From assembly GCA_024663395.1 (NCBI GenBank), contig JANFAH010000015.1, positions 930,001-994,000 of the forward strand: a DNA stretch of 64,000 nt, in the 5' to 3' direction. This document shows, piece after piece, positions 21,400 through 33,100 of this stretch. Position 1 is the first letter of the stretch. Each line of letters opens with the position of its first letter. The stretch is from Pisolithus tinctorius. Taxonomy: Eukaryota; Basidiomycota; Agaricomycetes; Boletales; Pisolithaceae. A program made the translations under genes and the position numbers. The notes under the pieces are model-generated. The model was not told the origin of the DNA. It made no database searches and saw nothing but the letters and a program-made list of their open reading frames with translations.

Positions 21400-24245
21400 A
21401 TATGGCTCCCTACAGTGCATCCCGGTGTTGATCGCATGGTGCAGTTCAACGGTCAGACTGTAAAGCCTTGCGAACATCAGCAGATACCAGATATCGAGTA
21501 AAGAGCAGAACTTACCTGGGGACCAATAGTATTGCAATTTGATGCCTCCACACGGGGTCGCTTCCAAGAGGGAAAAGGGAGTTGTTGCTGTGGTTGGGGT
21601 TGTGGCTGTCGAAGGACCTCTGTGCCTTGCTGCTGGTGATCCATTTCCTTGAGGGACTTCTGCCACTCTGGATCATCTGAGATCTGCCACAAAACAGTAC
21701 CATTGGTAGCTTTGACGAGCGTGATCTCACCCTTCAAAGGGTCAGTGTCCAAAATATCGATGACCTCTACACAGAACTTCAGCATCCAACTGGATGAATA
21801 AAATAGGGAATACCTTCGTTCCAGCACTTAATCTCAATTTCCAGCACATCATCCAGACTATCTTGTTCTTCCTCATCATCGGTTTGCCTGTCATACAAAA
21901 GACCCAGTTTTCTCTGAAGGTAAGGTACTACAAGTTGATGAAGAGGGCCAGCCTTAAGTTTCTTGTACTCGAAACCAGGGCCTGGTGGAGATACACCGTG
22001 GGGCCAGTTGACAATAGTGAGGTGGCTATTCCACAAAAACTCGAGAAGCCAGTGCCAGGAAACTTTCTGGGGATCACCAACTTCAATGCCATGTGTGACT
22101 GAGCAAAGGATCAAGATAAATGCACGTACAACACAAGAATAACTTACCATGCAGATCTCTCAATGCGGCCAACATCTTCTCCTTCATCATGCTTCCAAAT
22201 ACTCTGTGGTTGTGGTCTCTCGGAGTCTCCTTTGTATGGCAACGTAGTTCCAGCGCAGAACCAACATCTCCAATGGAACTGGTGCCGGCCACCCTGGCAT
22301 CTGCACCGCTGCTGTTCCTGAGACACCTACAACAATCCAATGAGGTCGAATGAAACATGCAAGAAATAAACTTACTTGAAAATCACAGTATACTTATCCA
22401 TGAGTGACTGGACATCAATGCCATTTTCATTGATGAAGTTTCTTATCATCTCAGAGCCCCCAAATATGCCAAAAGTTTGATGTCCTGCAGGGTCCTGTCC
22501 AACATACATTACTGCTCCAACTATCTCAATATCCTTGAGATTGGACCATGCCTCCACCTGTGGAACAATGAGAATCAATGGCTGCACAGTTGCAACCACA
22601 TACCAATCCAGAAAATTGTGTCTTTGCATTGTCCACTCTAGCTGCAATAGATTTGACAGATCGGTTAGTCAGTATGGCGGAGGAGCTCTCACTCCACTCA
22701 TAGACAGCTTTTAACCTTTCCCTCCTTGCCGCAAAGTCATCCTTGGGGATGCCTATCATGAGGGTGTTGTACTCCTTCATAATCAAATTGTTGATTGAAT
22801 TTCAATCAGCTGGTCAGGACGTTAGAACGGTAGATGTGAGCGGGAGGAAAGCCATACCACCATCTGGTTTGGGCTGCATGGCCCAATACCATGAGCAGAA
22901 GAGGTTGGCCTCATTAATTTTGGTATGAGAAGCCTTAACACTAAATCCTGCAGTGATGAGTATGTCATGTGTAGACTGCCCGTGCCATTGGCCAAGTTCT
23001 TCTGCCATCATCTTGATGTCCTTCGCAAAAGCACGTATTTTGTCTAACACTGCTGTGGACAGATTCCCCAGCTTCTTGAGGTTCAGGAGTTGGGTGTCAC
23101 GGTCACTGTGGTTTGCAGCATTAATGTCCTTGGCATCTATAGCCCTACCTTTGCCCTTCTTCTGAAGTCTAGTATAGATCGGGCCACCTTCTTGGCAAGG
23201 ATGGACAACGTCCCCTACAGGATGGGCAGAGTCATCAGACTCGTACACGGGTGGCAAGGATGGGGGAAGCGGGGACTGGGCACAAGAAACAGTCTGAGCA
23301 TTGCAAGCATGTGCATCATCATCATCTAGGAGCCAACATGTCAACACGAGGTAGATGCGTATATAGATGGTAACAGAACAGGGTCACAACAATTCTTTAT
23401 CTATATAACAACCAAGGGAATGATGGGCGGCAGGAAACGGTCATGAGTATCCAAAGCACCAAGCTTTGAAACACAAGTGGGCACCAAGCCCACCATCGCA
23501 TGACCAGAGAGGCATCAAACCCCGAAATCAAAAGAAATGATAATTATCTGAAAAAAACATGAGAGAATGAGGGATATGAAACAGAAGAACCTACCACGGG
23601 AGTCGCTCGAGCTCTCCATCTCCTCATCATCATTCTCATTCTCATTGTAATCGGAACCCTTGTTGTCATCATCGCTGCCAGGCAGCCAGTCATCCTCTTT
23701 CTCACTACTGGACGGCAGGTCATCCTCATTCTCACTACCAGATGGCTGATCATCCTCGTTCTCATTACCAGAAGGCTGGTCATCCTCATTTTCATTGTTG
23801 TCGAGATTCTCCTCCACCTCCTCCATTGCAGAGTCCTCATCACAGATTTGGTCATCCAGGTGCAGGGAAGGGGAAGGGAGTGTTGGGGTGTTTGCGATGG
23901 AAGGACAAGGTGTCAAGGAGCATCTTCTATCTCTCAGGCCAAACATGTGCTCTTCCCAGCCTTTGGGAGGCTGGACTGCATGCTGCAGTTTCAGTTTGCC
24001 AATCATATCCTTCAGAGTAGATTGCCATGAGCAGAAAATGACATTAGAGTAATGGATGAGAAATATACAAGACGTACCTCTGAGTGTTGCACCCCATCAT
24101 TAGAGACAACAGCACCACCTTTTTTTACTTGCTTGGAAACCAGGGCATTTTGTGAGGACAGAATCCTTTGGTTGCAAAGAACACAAGTGTTCAAGTCGGC
24201 AACAGAGTCCCTCGAAGGCTCCGGGATATCAGCAGAGCGGGGCAT
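21400..24245 (-). CDS. Multi-exon gene of unknown function, probably damaged
   Basis: The ATG is at 24245 (MPRSADIPEPSRD). Exons with good splice sites are 24078-24245, 23595-24009, 22858-23325, an exon ending at 22604, 22376-22557, 22148-22326 and one starting at 22098. Frames join across these except between the third and fourth exon and near 21830, where frames do not meet cleanly. The second exon has an acidic tandem repeat (NENEDDQPSG, about four times). The third holds a conserved block with FAKDIKMMAEELGQ and KINEANLFCSWYWAMQPKP. I have seen this pattern in uncharacterised repeated families of mushroom genomes but know no function. The second intron (23326-23594) contains hairpin module E. 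Confidence 0.5.
23430..23523 (-). repeat. Hairpin module E, in an intron
   Basis: Two perfect hairpins with a five-base loop: CAAAGC-ACCAA-GCTTTG (23452-23468) and GTGGGC-ACCAA-GCCCAC (23477-23493), read on the plus strand. On the minus (sense) strand both loops are TTGGT. A weak third pair follows at 23511-23523. Confidence 0.65.
24078..24245 (-). CDS. First exon of the 21.4-24.2 kb gene
   Basis: 56 codons from the ATG at 24245, ending at a GTACGT donor (24077). It contains a CVLCNQRI pair of cysteines that might be part of a small metal site. The next exon begins at 24009 in phase 0. Confidence 0.5.
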
Positions 24246-24280
24246 GGTTGTATGGGGGTGTTGAGAAATGGGGGGAGGCA

Positions 24281-24860
24281 AGGCGAGTATTTAAGGTCAG
24301 AGCATGTCAAGCCAAGATGAACCACATGGGAAAAAAAATCCATCTAGAACATGTTGTCTCAGTGTGCAAAGTTCTGGATATAGCATCAGCAAGGACATAT
24401 GAAACCACAAAAAGAGGACATGACATAAGGGGGATGAAGGAAAAGCATGCAGGAAAGAAGTGGTTGTAATGTATAGTGAGGATGACACACCTATTAAAAT
24501 GGAAACATATGGGTGGAATCCCAATCAAAATCCAGAATGGCAGTATTCCATCTGCACGACCCAGAAGGTGGGTTCCCTTGGGACCGAAAAACCACAAGAG
24601 TTCATCAGTATCCAGTAATAGAGAAAGGAATGGGCTTACTAGACAGAAAATGAATCGTTCAAGCCCCTAAGGGTGGTCACTGACAAGAGCAGGGTCGATG
24701 CAGTCCGATAGATGCAGTCCCTTTCACGTGATCGATAGCCAAATCAAGCAAATAATGTAGACCAAATGTCGGAGGTATGATGACCTTTAGGCAAAGTTGT
24801 TGCTGAAACGAATCTCTGGTACTGAGCGACAAGGGTCATTGTTGTCCGTGCAATTGATCA
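24281..24860. other. Intergenic region, no gene recognised
   Basis: No frame with coding character or splice signals could be supported on either strand. Sequence is AT-balanced and without tandem repeats. Confidence 0.4.
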
Positions 24861-24880
24861 CCGGATCAACACCAAGACCA

Positions 24881-24970
24881 CCCTTGAAGGCTCCAAGCCT
24901 TCAGGGGCTGTCAAGGGCACCAAGCCCATGACATTTAGCAGAGAGATGCTCCAAGTGTTCTGCTGCTAAG
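24881..24970 (-). repeat. Hairpin module D
   Basis: An 11-bp stem hairpin at 24881-24907 with core TGAAGGC-TCCAA-GCCTTCA, then TGTCA-A-GGGC-ACCAA-GCCC-A-TGACA at 24909-24933, then a weaker GATGC-TCCAA-GTGTTC at about 24945-24960. On the minus strand the loops are TTGGA, TTGGT and TTGGA. It lies about 250 bp past the stop of the minus-strand gene at 25146. Confidence 0.7.
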
Positions 24971-25145
24971 TGGTAGAGCTTGAATGGTAGAAATTTATGA
25001 AGGATGGAAAGTGCCGAGTTGCGACTTGCCTCACAGTCAGGCTGCCATATGCAATACGCAGCCTGAGGATTTATACTTCGTAGTAATTAATTGGAGACCA
25101 CCGTGAGAAATACTTGCCAACAGATAATACAATAGCTGTTAGTCT

Positions 25146-25689
25146 TTACATGGATATGGTAAAAAAAATTCTGGTGGGAGTATGCATGCAGTGATCCGCT
25201 AGATATGGAACCCTTGCTTCACGATCTGGGTGGCCATGGACAAGAATAGTGGAGGGATCAGTCGAGTTAGGTGGTGTTAGATGTATCGATACTGGTGGTG
25301 CAGGAAATTCCATGTAAATGGGGATCGAGGGGAATAAGGTGGCAGGTGTACACTCTTCATGGGACAACATTCCTGGAACCCCAGGACTCGACAGGCATAA
25401 TGCCGCCATGGGGTATGTGGGTTGCGAGCCGGATGACCCTATGAAGGCTGCAATATGATCAGTCCAGAAATGTCACTTAAGAACATACTCACCTTCAGTG
25501 CGAGATCTTAGTAACAAAGCGCTTGCTAGTGTTTCAGCATCTGCTGCATTCAATTCGAGGTTTCCAATCAGAGTAATTAGAGTGCCTGTGCCAAAATGCA
25601 TTAGTCATCAGGAGTTAGTCAGAAAAACACATACTGAGGTTGCTAGAGCTTATATCCAATCCAGTACTGGGCGAAGGTATTTCAGACAT
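25146..25689 (-). CDS. Small three-exon gene, 149 residues, unknown function
   Basis: Exon 1 is 25635-25689 (ATG at 25689, MSEIPSPSTGLD), exon 2 25493-25585, exon 3 25146-25447. Introns have GTATGT/CACAG and GTGAGT/TGCAG ends. The joined frame is open for 450 nt with correct phases. Exon 2 encodes TLITLIGNLELNAADAETLAS then ALLLRSRTE; exon 3 is Pro-rich with a C-terminal ...HTPTRIFFTISM. No signal peptide or known domain is seen. Hairpin modules lie downstream (D) and upstream (C), both in the sense orientation. The clean splice phases argue for a real gene, recently intact. Confidence 0.6.
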
Positions 25690-26370
25690 GGTGGGTCAGG
25701 GAATGGGAAGGAAAGGCTGGAGAGTGAATGTGCAGAGAATTGTAAGTATGACAGCAGATCTCCAGCAGAAGGCTACCTCATTCCCTTTCCCCATTTGTCG
25801 GAAGCCATTGCAGGAAAACTGGAAGTTTGACCATGATGAATCATGCGCTTAGATGTGATGTAACTCTTCATAATACCCTGGAGGAAGTAGCAGAAATCGA
25901 TGGATCAGATACACTGAGAAGCTAACCATGTACCCATGTTAGAACTTTGCATGGTTGATCATGAGGCAACCTGGAGAAAATTCGTAGTAGAGGAACACGC
26001 CACGTATTCGATTGGCAGGGATAGATATGAACGGATGTGTTGCTAACTAGAATCTTTGGGACTAAAAGGCGAGGGGAGAACTGCACTATCGTCTATGTGA
26101 TTGATCACTGAATCTGTACCAAGGGTAGATGAGTGGGGAGACAAGGGCGTTGCTATTGAAGGCATATACTGGCCAGGCAGAATGATGGAGTACAGCTGGA
26201 GGTGGGGAGAATGATGGACCTAGTACACATAGTATGTGCTGGTAAATGGGTCAGTAGACTGCGAAGCGTAATGATGCATAACTTAAGTCGAAAGCACTGA
26301 CCTGCAAAACCTTCATTAACATCGCTGAAAGATGAGGGTCAGTCTTGACTGTTGTTGTGCGATTGATTGT
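25690..26370. other. Upstream region of the 25.1-25.7 kb gene, no gene recognised
   Basis: Nothing codes convincingly here. It would contain the promoter of the minus-strand gene, but no TATA element is distinct. Confidence 0.35.
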
Positions 26371-26395
26371 TGGATCCACTGGACACCAAGACTGC

Positions 26396-26472
26396 CCTTG
26401 AAGGCTCCAAGCCTTCAAGGCTGTCAAGGGCACCAAGCCCCTGACATATGGTAGAGAACGCACCGAGCGTTC
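26396..26472 (-). repeat. Hairpin module C
   Basis: Three hairpins: a 10-bp stem around TCCAA (26396-26420, core CTTGAAGGC/GCCTTCAAG), TGTCA-A-GGGC-ACCAA-GCCC-C-TGACA (26422-26446) and GAACGC-ACCGA-GCGTTC (26456-26472). On the minus strand the loops are TTGGA, TTGGT and TCGGT. It lies about 700 bp upstream of the ATG at 25689, in that gene's sense orientation. Confidence 0.75.
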
Positions 26473-26479
26473 CCCCAAT

Positions 26480-27060
26480 ACCATGTGGACAGTGTACAGA
26501 AGACGAGAGTGTTGCTAAGTAATAGCTGCGGGTGGTGCGAATGTTTGTTTCGGCTGTGATGATGTAACAATTGTGCAATTGTGAAATGACATGTTAAGAT
26601 TCTGTCATTCATCGAAACTTTAGTCACATTGGTAAAAGTGGCCAAATCTATTAACAAAGTAGCAACGGCACACTAGTACCTGTAACTAGGACTTGCTATA
26701 AGTAGCTTGTCAATATGTCATTACTGTAATGCATGAACATGTCTCCTGTGAATATTACAATAGGCAGTGTGGAACATTGAGGAATGAAATATGGAACACA
26801 AAACTTATATCTAATCACCTGATTATTTGACAATTTAGAGCCTAGACTCAAGGTCTTCCTCAAGCACACTGTAAGTCAGGCGTCGCATTCATTTGTGGTG
26901 CAGGTCATGTGCACAGCAGTACCTGTAATATTTCTCACTACTACTAGTAAGTGCTACCTACTACTTCGAGTTGCTGACGCCCCTCCGTATAAACCAATTC
27001 AGTGCAAGGTAAGTTTCTCTCTATCTTTTCCATCTTAATTTTCCAGATGGCCTGGTCGCT
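26480..27060. other. Intergenic region with a candidate promoter for the plus-strand gene
   Basis: No gene seen. A GTATAAACC motif at about 26988 lies ahead of a GTAAGT...TTCCAG intron-like stretch (27009-27051), which may mark the transcription start and a 5' leader intron of the gene at 27.5 kb. Confidence 0.3.
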
Positions 27061-27066
27061 CTTTCC

Positions 27067-27148
27067 ATGAACGTTTGGAGTGTTCATCCATCAGGTCTCA
27101 GGGGTTTGGTGCCTGCGAGTTCTTGATAGGCTTGGGGCCTATCAAGAG
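27067..27148 (+). repeat. Hairpin module B
   Basis: Hairpin ATGAACG-TTTGGAG-TGTTCAT (27067-27087), a weak GG-TTTGGT-GCC (27102-27113), then an 11-bp perfect stem TCTTGATAGGC/GCCTATCAAGA around TTGGG (27121-27147). It is oriented in the sense direction of the plus-strand gene that follows. Confidence 0.75.
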
Positions 27149-27346
27149 ATATCCTCGCAGTTTCTGGGGTGTTTCTTCATCGAAATTCAGGCGTTAACAT
27201 AGTCTATACATGTGCAGAGTCAATACACTAATCATCATCACCTCTTTGTCAAGAAGACGTTTTTTGACAGTAAGTTTTTATTCTCTTTCATTCATACCTT
27301 TCTTTCAAACATCTGGTCAACTTATGCTGTACTCGGAGCCAAATGT

Positions 27347-27421
27347 TCAGAGCATTTGTCTGCCAAGTGCTCTGGGGTTTGGTGCCTTGCGAGTTCTCAA
27401 TAGGCTTGGGGCCTATTGAGG
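27347..27421 (+). repeat. Hairpin module A
   Basis: A long imperfect hairpin CAGAGCA...TGCTCTG (27348-27374), the weak GGTTTGGTGCC, then the 10-bp perfect stem CTCAATAGGC/GCCTATTGAG around TTGGG (27396-27420). It is a diverged tandem copy of module B about 270 bp away; both are preceded by a TAAGTTT-rich pyrimidine stretch. Confidence 0.75.
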
Positions 27422-27540
27422 GCAACATTCTCATTTCATTTCAGTTACACCGGCCTTAATGCTGCATGATTCATTTTTTTCTCCCCTTGTCGTCATCTCC
27501 ATCAATTTAAGTAAGTACTGACTGACTTCTTTTGTTTCCA

Positions 27541-29640
27541 GGATGAATGTAGCTAGCATTTGCCCTTATGAATTATCATTGTGCAACTGCCCTGGCAACA
27601 GTGCATTCTCGCTGTCCCTAACTCAGCTCAAATTGATTATCATTATTTTCAGGGAGATGGGGTGCATTCGATGCGCATGTCCTAGCAAAGTGTGATGACC
27701 ACTGGATCACATCGTCGAATGCTGACTATATTCCCCAACCCTTCATCTTCGATGGAGAAACAATCACACCCCTATGCAATGGACAGTTTGGTCATATAGA
27801 CTGTTTTCAATGGCCACAGTTGTTTGCAGAACGCTACACATGGAGTCCATGTGTCCCTTGGAAAGTGGCCTATGGAGATGACCCAACATGGAAGTGGCTG
27901 TGGTGGAATGTTACCCAGTCAGTGGAAGATTTTGTGCTGGAAAGAGGGTCTGCCTTCAAAGTTGGCAGGATTCATGCTGACAAGTGGAAGTCAATGGAGA
28001 CTGTTTATAATCGACTAGACGAACGTTTGCAAGGTTGGCTAAAGAAGCACCCCCACTACGAAGGTCCTCTGAGACCTGATTCGTGGCTGGGGTCATGTTG
28101 GTGATGTCTCCTGTGTCTGAAGGTATGATTATTTTCTGGTTCAGATTTCGTTAATTAAAATTTTCTCTAGCAACTCCCATTTATGTTTCGAGACACAGTC
28201 ATATTGGTCGCTTTTTGTCAATGCCTCCTCCTAGACATCTTCGGCATGCTAGAATATCTGGACACAGACCTCGACCCTGCTACGGGCACTTTTGTCGATT
28301 CATTTGACCACTGGATTGGGGCATTCACGACAGACCCCGACATTTGCCAGCACCTTTTCGAAATATGCATGCCTGTCTGGATGGTCTGGAAACCTGATCG
28401 TGTACCCCCAGACATGCAAGTGTCAAAGACCATTGAGATTATGTGCCCTCATGACAAAGTCATGGATCCTGAGGTTTTTGAGGTTGGGCAGATGCTGAAA
28501 TGGCACAGTGCCTGGTACCACCCTGGTGAATCGCACCACAGGCACACTTGACAAGGCCCGGTGATTGGGCTTGAGCAATTTGCAGCTCCCTGGCCGGAAC
28601 CACCACACACCAGCAGTGCTGTGGCCTCGACTCCCACAAGCACGGGTCCCATGGCTTCCAATGCTGCAAGTTCCAGTGGTGCAAGTTCAAGTATGGGAGC
28701 TGTTAGGATGGGCAGGGCTCGACAACATAATCAGCCATGTATGTATCCTATTCATTTTGTCTCAGTGTGTTTAACATTTTGCTCAGATCCCCCTGCAGGC
28801 TCGAAAGGAGCCAAGCCGTCAGTCATTCTGAATCCTGAACTGTGGGAAGACCTTGGCAATCCAGCTATTCCCCCTGCTATGTCTGCATGGCACACTGCCC
28901 TGAAGGACATGAATAAGGATGCAAAAAGGGTTAGTCCCAACGTGCCCAAGGTAGCTTACTTCTTTCCCAGCCCGAGTCTGTTTGTGAGGGGCGAGTCCCC
29001 CAATCGCCAGCAGAGGTACCTGAGGAATTGGCTAGTCTCTCGAGCAGGTTGGATCACTCATCTTTCTGCCTCGGATGCATCTCCTGTTATCCCTCGGTCC
29101 TGGCGGGATTTCCTGAACACAATTCCCAAGCAGATTTCATCCACATTTTCTGGCGACCGACTACGTGAATCTGCTGCCCTCTTTGGTCCCAAGCTCATCA
29201 GCCTCCAACATGACATACCTAGCCATGTACAATTCTGGGATATTTCAATTTCCCTCACAGACCTCGCTACCATTGATCAGATGACGAAAAGCAAGATTTT
29301 ATGGGATTTATATGAACACAACTTCCAGTTTGAGTTGGTCGCTCTTGACTGTGTGATGATGCCTAGCTTGTGGTCAAATCAGGATTCAGAGTGGCTCGAT
29401 CATGTCCGGCAGGTATGTACAATTTTACCTCACCAGGAATGCGCTGTTTCTGAACTCTATGCAGATTTTCCTTGGTGATTCAGAACTCACCATGTGTGCT
29501 GAGCCTTTCCCTCAGCAAAATCAAGGCCTCGGCTTGTCTGACTTTCAATCAAAACAGGAGTACATAGAGAAGCTCCAGGTGTTACTTGCTGTATGGCCAG
29601 GATGCCCTCGGACTTGGCAGAGCCAATTATGCCATTAGTG
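27541..29640 (+). pseudogene. Multi-exon gene of unknown function with two in-frame TGA codons
   Basis: A candidate ATG at 27542 begins a short lead; the main coding part starts after an acceptor at about 27650. It reads ...WGAFDAHVLAKCDDHWI, then FRDTVILVAFCQCLLLDIFG and, after an intron at about 28740-28785, DPPAGSKGAKPSVILNPELW to LVALDCVMMPSLW, with a last intron near 29412. Stops at 28102-28104 and 28549-28551 are both TGA and lie in the otherwise open frame, so this copy is probably inactive. The family recurs in mushroom genomes but its function is unknown to me. Hairpin modules A and B lie in its presumed 5' leader. Confidence 0.5.
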
Positions 29641-30104
29641 TCATCGTTGTGTGTCTGGGCAATGGAAAAGAAGTTGGCTATATTTTATGTACAGTCATTC
29701 TTTGATACTTTTGGTCATCTGCCCCTTCTTCCCTGCCTTATTCCAACTGCACCACAGGGTTACAGTTCAAATAGTTGGTAACCTCCTTCATCATTCCCCA
29801 ATACCATTTTTACTCTGTACATTTCCCGAATGATATTCATAGCACGCCGCAATTACAATCTCATTTTGTTTGTTGCACACTTGCTCCATCTCTTTCCCCA
29901 TTGCCCTTGCTAGTTGTGTGCAAAGGTCAGTTTGCTTTTCTACACTGGAGGCTAACTATTGGAGACATGCTGGTGGCATCTTGGGGTTGCCTTTCAGCAA
30001 CCAGGATTCAGTGTCCTGGTCACAGTCCTGTAACTTGGTGTTGCAGGATTGTTGTCTACCACTAACTCACCTAGACAGTTTATGCGTCTGATCAAATTTC
30101 ATAG
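29640..30104. other. Gap before the KDZ gene, nothing supported
   Basis: Short open stretches only. It should contain the KDZ promoter and possibly the left end of the element; no terminal inverted repeat was identified. Confidence 0.35.
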
Positions 30105-33100
30105 ATGTCTTTTCATCGACTGAAACAGCTTACTAGGCATGGTCCCTCTGTACGAGTTACCACCCCAACGAACCAGATTCCCAACTTGCTCTGTGCGGAT
30201 GATCTCGCAGTCCTTGTTGACCATCAGACTGCTGAACCTTTGTGCCATGTTCCTGGAACTGCGGGGCTTTACCTTCCTGTTGAGCACTTGCTCACCTTAC
30301 CTGGCCATTGCGCTTTCACACAACACCCCAGTGATTCCTCTGACTCCCACATCCGATGCTGCTCTGCTTCAAGCGCTGCTTGCCCATTAGAGCCTTCTGC
30401 AGGTAGTGAATGTGACCTCTCCCATGATGCCGCTTTTGACTACTTAACTGATGGGCTACATATTAGCCAAGACCCACTCCTGTCACCGTCTAGGAGTGCC
30501 CGAAAAAAAATGAAGCAGTGGCAGCAGTGGTCACACACTGTCATCCCTTCCCTCCTTCAGCCATACCTTGCATATCGACGACTATCCAACCACTTCTGGA
30601 ATCCTGTTGACTATGAACTGCTGACGTGTGGTTGTCACCAGACTCGAAAACTGAGAGTCATTTGCATTGATTTCAATGGTGAGATTTCTGTGTTCTTCAT
30701 CATTTTCCTCTGCTTAGATGCATTCATGGCAGCTCTGCAATCAGTTGATCTGGCTGTCTGTCCTTGTGCACCTGCAGCCCTCCAACTCCTTTGGATGGGC
30801 TACTTCCCCTGTGACCCACTGGGGCCAACACTTGCTGTTAGCCTACAGCTTCTCAGCTTTGTCCAACAACTCTTCATGTGCATACCTCCAAACACTTCAG
30901 CATGGTGTGAGTCCCTTGAGGCATACCTTGCAGCTATGGGTTATAAGGTGGACACAAAGGTATGGAATTGTCATGTTTTGTATCATTACCCCATTTTTTC
31001 CACTTTGTAAAACATACATTACTGCCATAGTGACTGTAGTACAGATGACTCTGCTATGTAGGTAGTATATCTTAATCTGATGCATGACTATTTCATGGTT
31101 ATAAGTGCATGCATGTGTGACATGTTCTGTTTCTTGGGACTGCTGTAGTGTTATATTGATAGGGTAGGATGTTTGTTGGTATTGTTTGTGGTGATGTTGC
31201 TATATTATTAATGCATACTTTGGTTGTTCTTCTCAGTCATGGATCATTGCTGATGATACTTGCAGGAGGGTATATGCTGGAGGTTCAGTAATGCATATCA
31301 CTGGTATTGTATTCTGGAAACATCCCTTGATGAATATGTCCAACAACAACTACAAGAATCTGCTAGTCCACCATCAAACATCCCCTCTGCAATCCCATTG
31401 CCAAGTTCCTCAGACAATGATGTCCTCAGTTCAAAGATGAGGCCATCAGAATACCTACAACAGCATTGTCCTTTATGCTTTGGTGGCCAGAGCTGGCAGA
31501 ACAATAATAGTGAACATGGGTATGTCACTTGGTGGATATAGTTTTGTCAACTGCTAAAATTTCCTTTGTTCTAGCTTTTCTGATGTTGATGCAATTGTTT
31601 GCATTGATGCTTGTTTTACTCAGAAGTGCAGAAGTGGGCATCCAGATGATCCAGTAAACCCTACAGCTACAGTCTTTCTTTCACAAGAAGATATTTGTGC
31701 TATGGAGCATGAGGTTAATGAGTTGTCAAAGTCAAAGTCTTCAACCCAAAGGAGGAGTGGACAGGCTTTGAAAAAGAATTATCTTGGTGATGGGGAGGAT
31801 GAGTTTGAAGAGGGAATGAGGATAACAATGTCAGTGCTGAAGGGTTGTAATGAGTCCTTTACTGCAGCTGATGAGAGGCGCCAGAAAGTGAGTCTTAATC
31901 ATTTATTCTGACTCCATTGGTCTGATGGCAGTGTAGGCAAGTACCCAGTTCTTTTCAGATACTGGTGTCATGGCCCTACTCTGTCATCATGATCATGTCA
32001 TTTACCTTGCAAATATGACTTCAGCTGGGGAGAGGCAACATTATGCACTTGCCCCCATCAAATCTCTTTTTGGCCATCTCCCAGATAATTTTCGTATTGG
32101 GCTGTTATATGACATAGGTTGTCAACTGGAACAGAGCTGCAGGAAGTGGGGTTTTCTCAAGTCATTTCTGCCACGTATTTCTTTTGCCATCTCAGTATTT
32201 CATGCCTTTGGTCATCAATGGGCATGTCAGCTTATCTATCACCCCCGAAAATGTGAAGGATTTGGGCTATCTGATGGAGAGGGATGTGAGCGTTTTTGGA
32301 GTTCAATCAAAGGGCTGATACCATCTCTTCATGTATCTGGGGTATGTGTGCAGTATGCCACATCTGTTTCAAGCTAACATATTATTCAGTATCATCAACA
32401 CCTCTTTGTTATTGACTTCCAGGTGTGCCACCTGGACCTGAAGAGTCTCACTGGTTTGGGCCGGTGGCTTTTGCATCGCTGGAATCATTGCCAAGAAAAG
32501 AAGGCTGCTGCAAACAGAGGCCTAAGGAGATGTGGAGTTGATATCCCAACTCTTCAAGCTGAATGGGTTGCTCAAGTCTCTGCACAGACAAAGCCAGCTC
32601 CTCATAAGCTGCTGATATAAATAATGACTCCTGCTCACCATCAAATTAGGTCACAGCTCTAAAGCTGCTGAGAATATGATATTGCAAATCATGGCAACTC
32701 AGAAATCATTGGCAAATTATGAGGCCAAGTTAGAAGTGCTGGAGAAAGATCTTCTCCATGGGGTTGCTGACATGACAAGCTTGAATATCCAAATTGCAGA
32801 GTGTCATCAAAAGGTTAGGTGTTTTAAAGAAGCTTTGCAGAACCAGAGGGCAACCCTAGGCATAAATGGGCATTCAAATCTTGCTAGTATCCAAAAGAGT
32901 GCTTATCTTCAAGTTAGTGGCAGTGTATTTTCTACATTGTTTCATCTAATTGAGACCATGTTCCATAGCTTCGCATGCATGCATTAGCAATCAAGAAACA
33001 TATCAGAGATTGTCTGCACCAACAAAAGTTTGAGTTGGAAAGACTGGAACGCTCATATTGGCAGACTCTCAGTGGTAAGAGGTCATCATTCATGAATACC

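Noticed and set aside
21805..21835. A 24-bp intron (GTATTC...CCAG) in the last part of the 21.4-24.2 kb gene
   Set aside because: Too short for a spliceosomal intron and the phases do not match; a frameshift is more likely.
26251..26657. Minus-strand open stretches covering hairpin module C
   Set aside because: They overlap structured repeat sequence, have no splice partners, and differ in frame from the clear gene at 25.1-25.7 kb.
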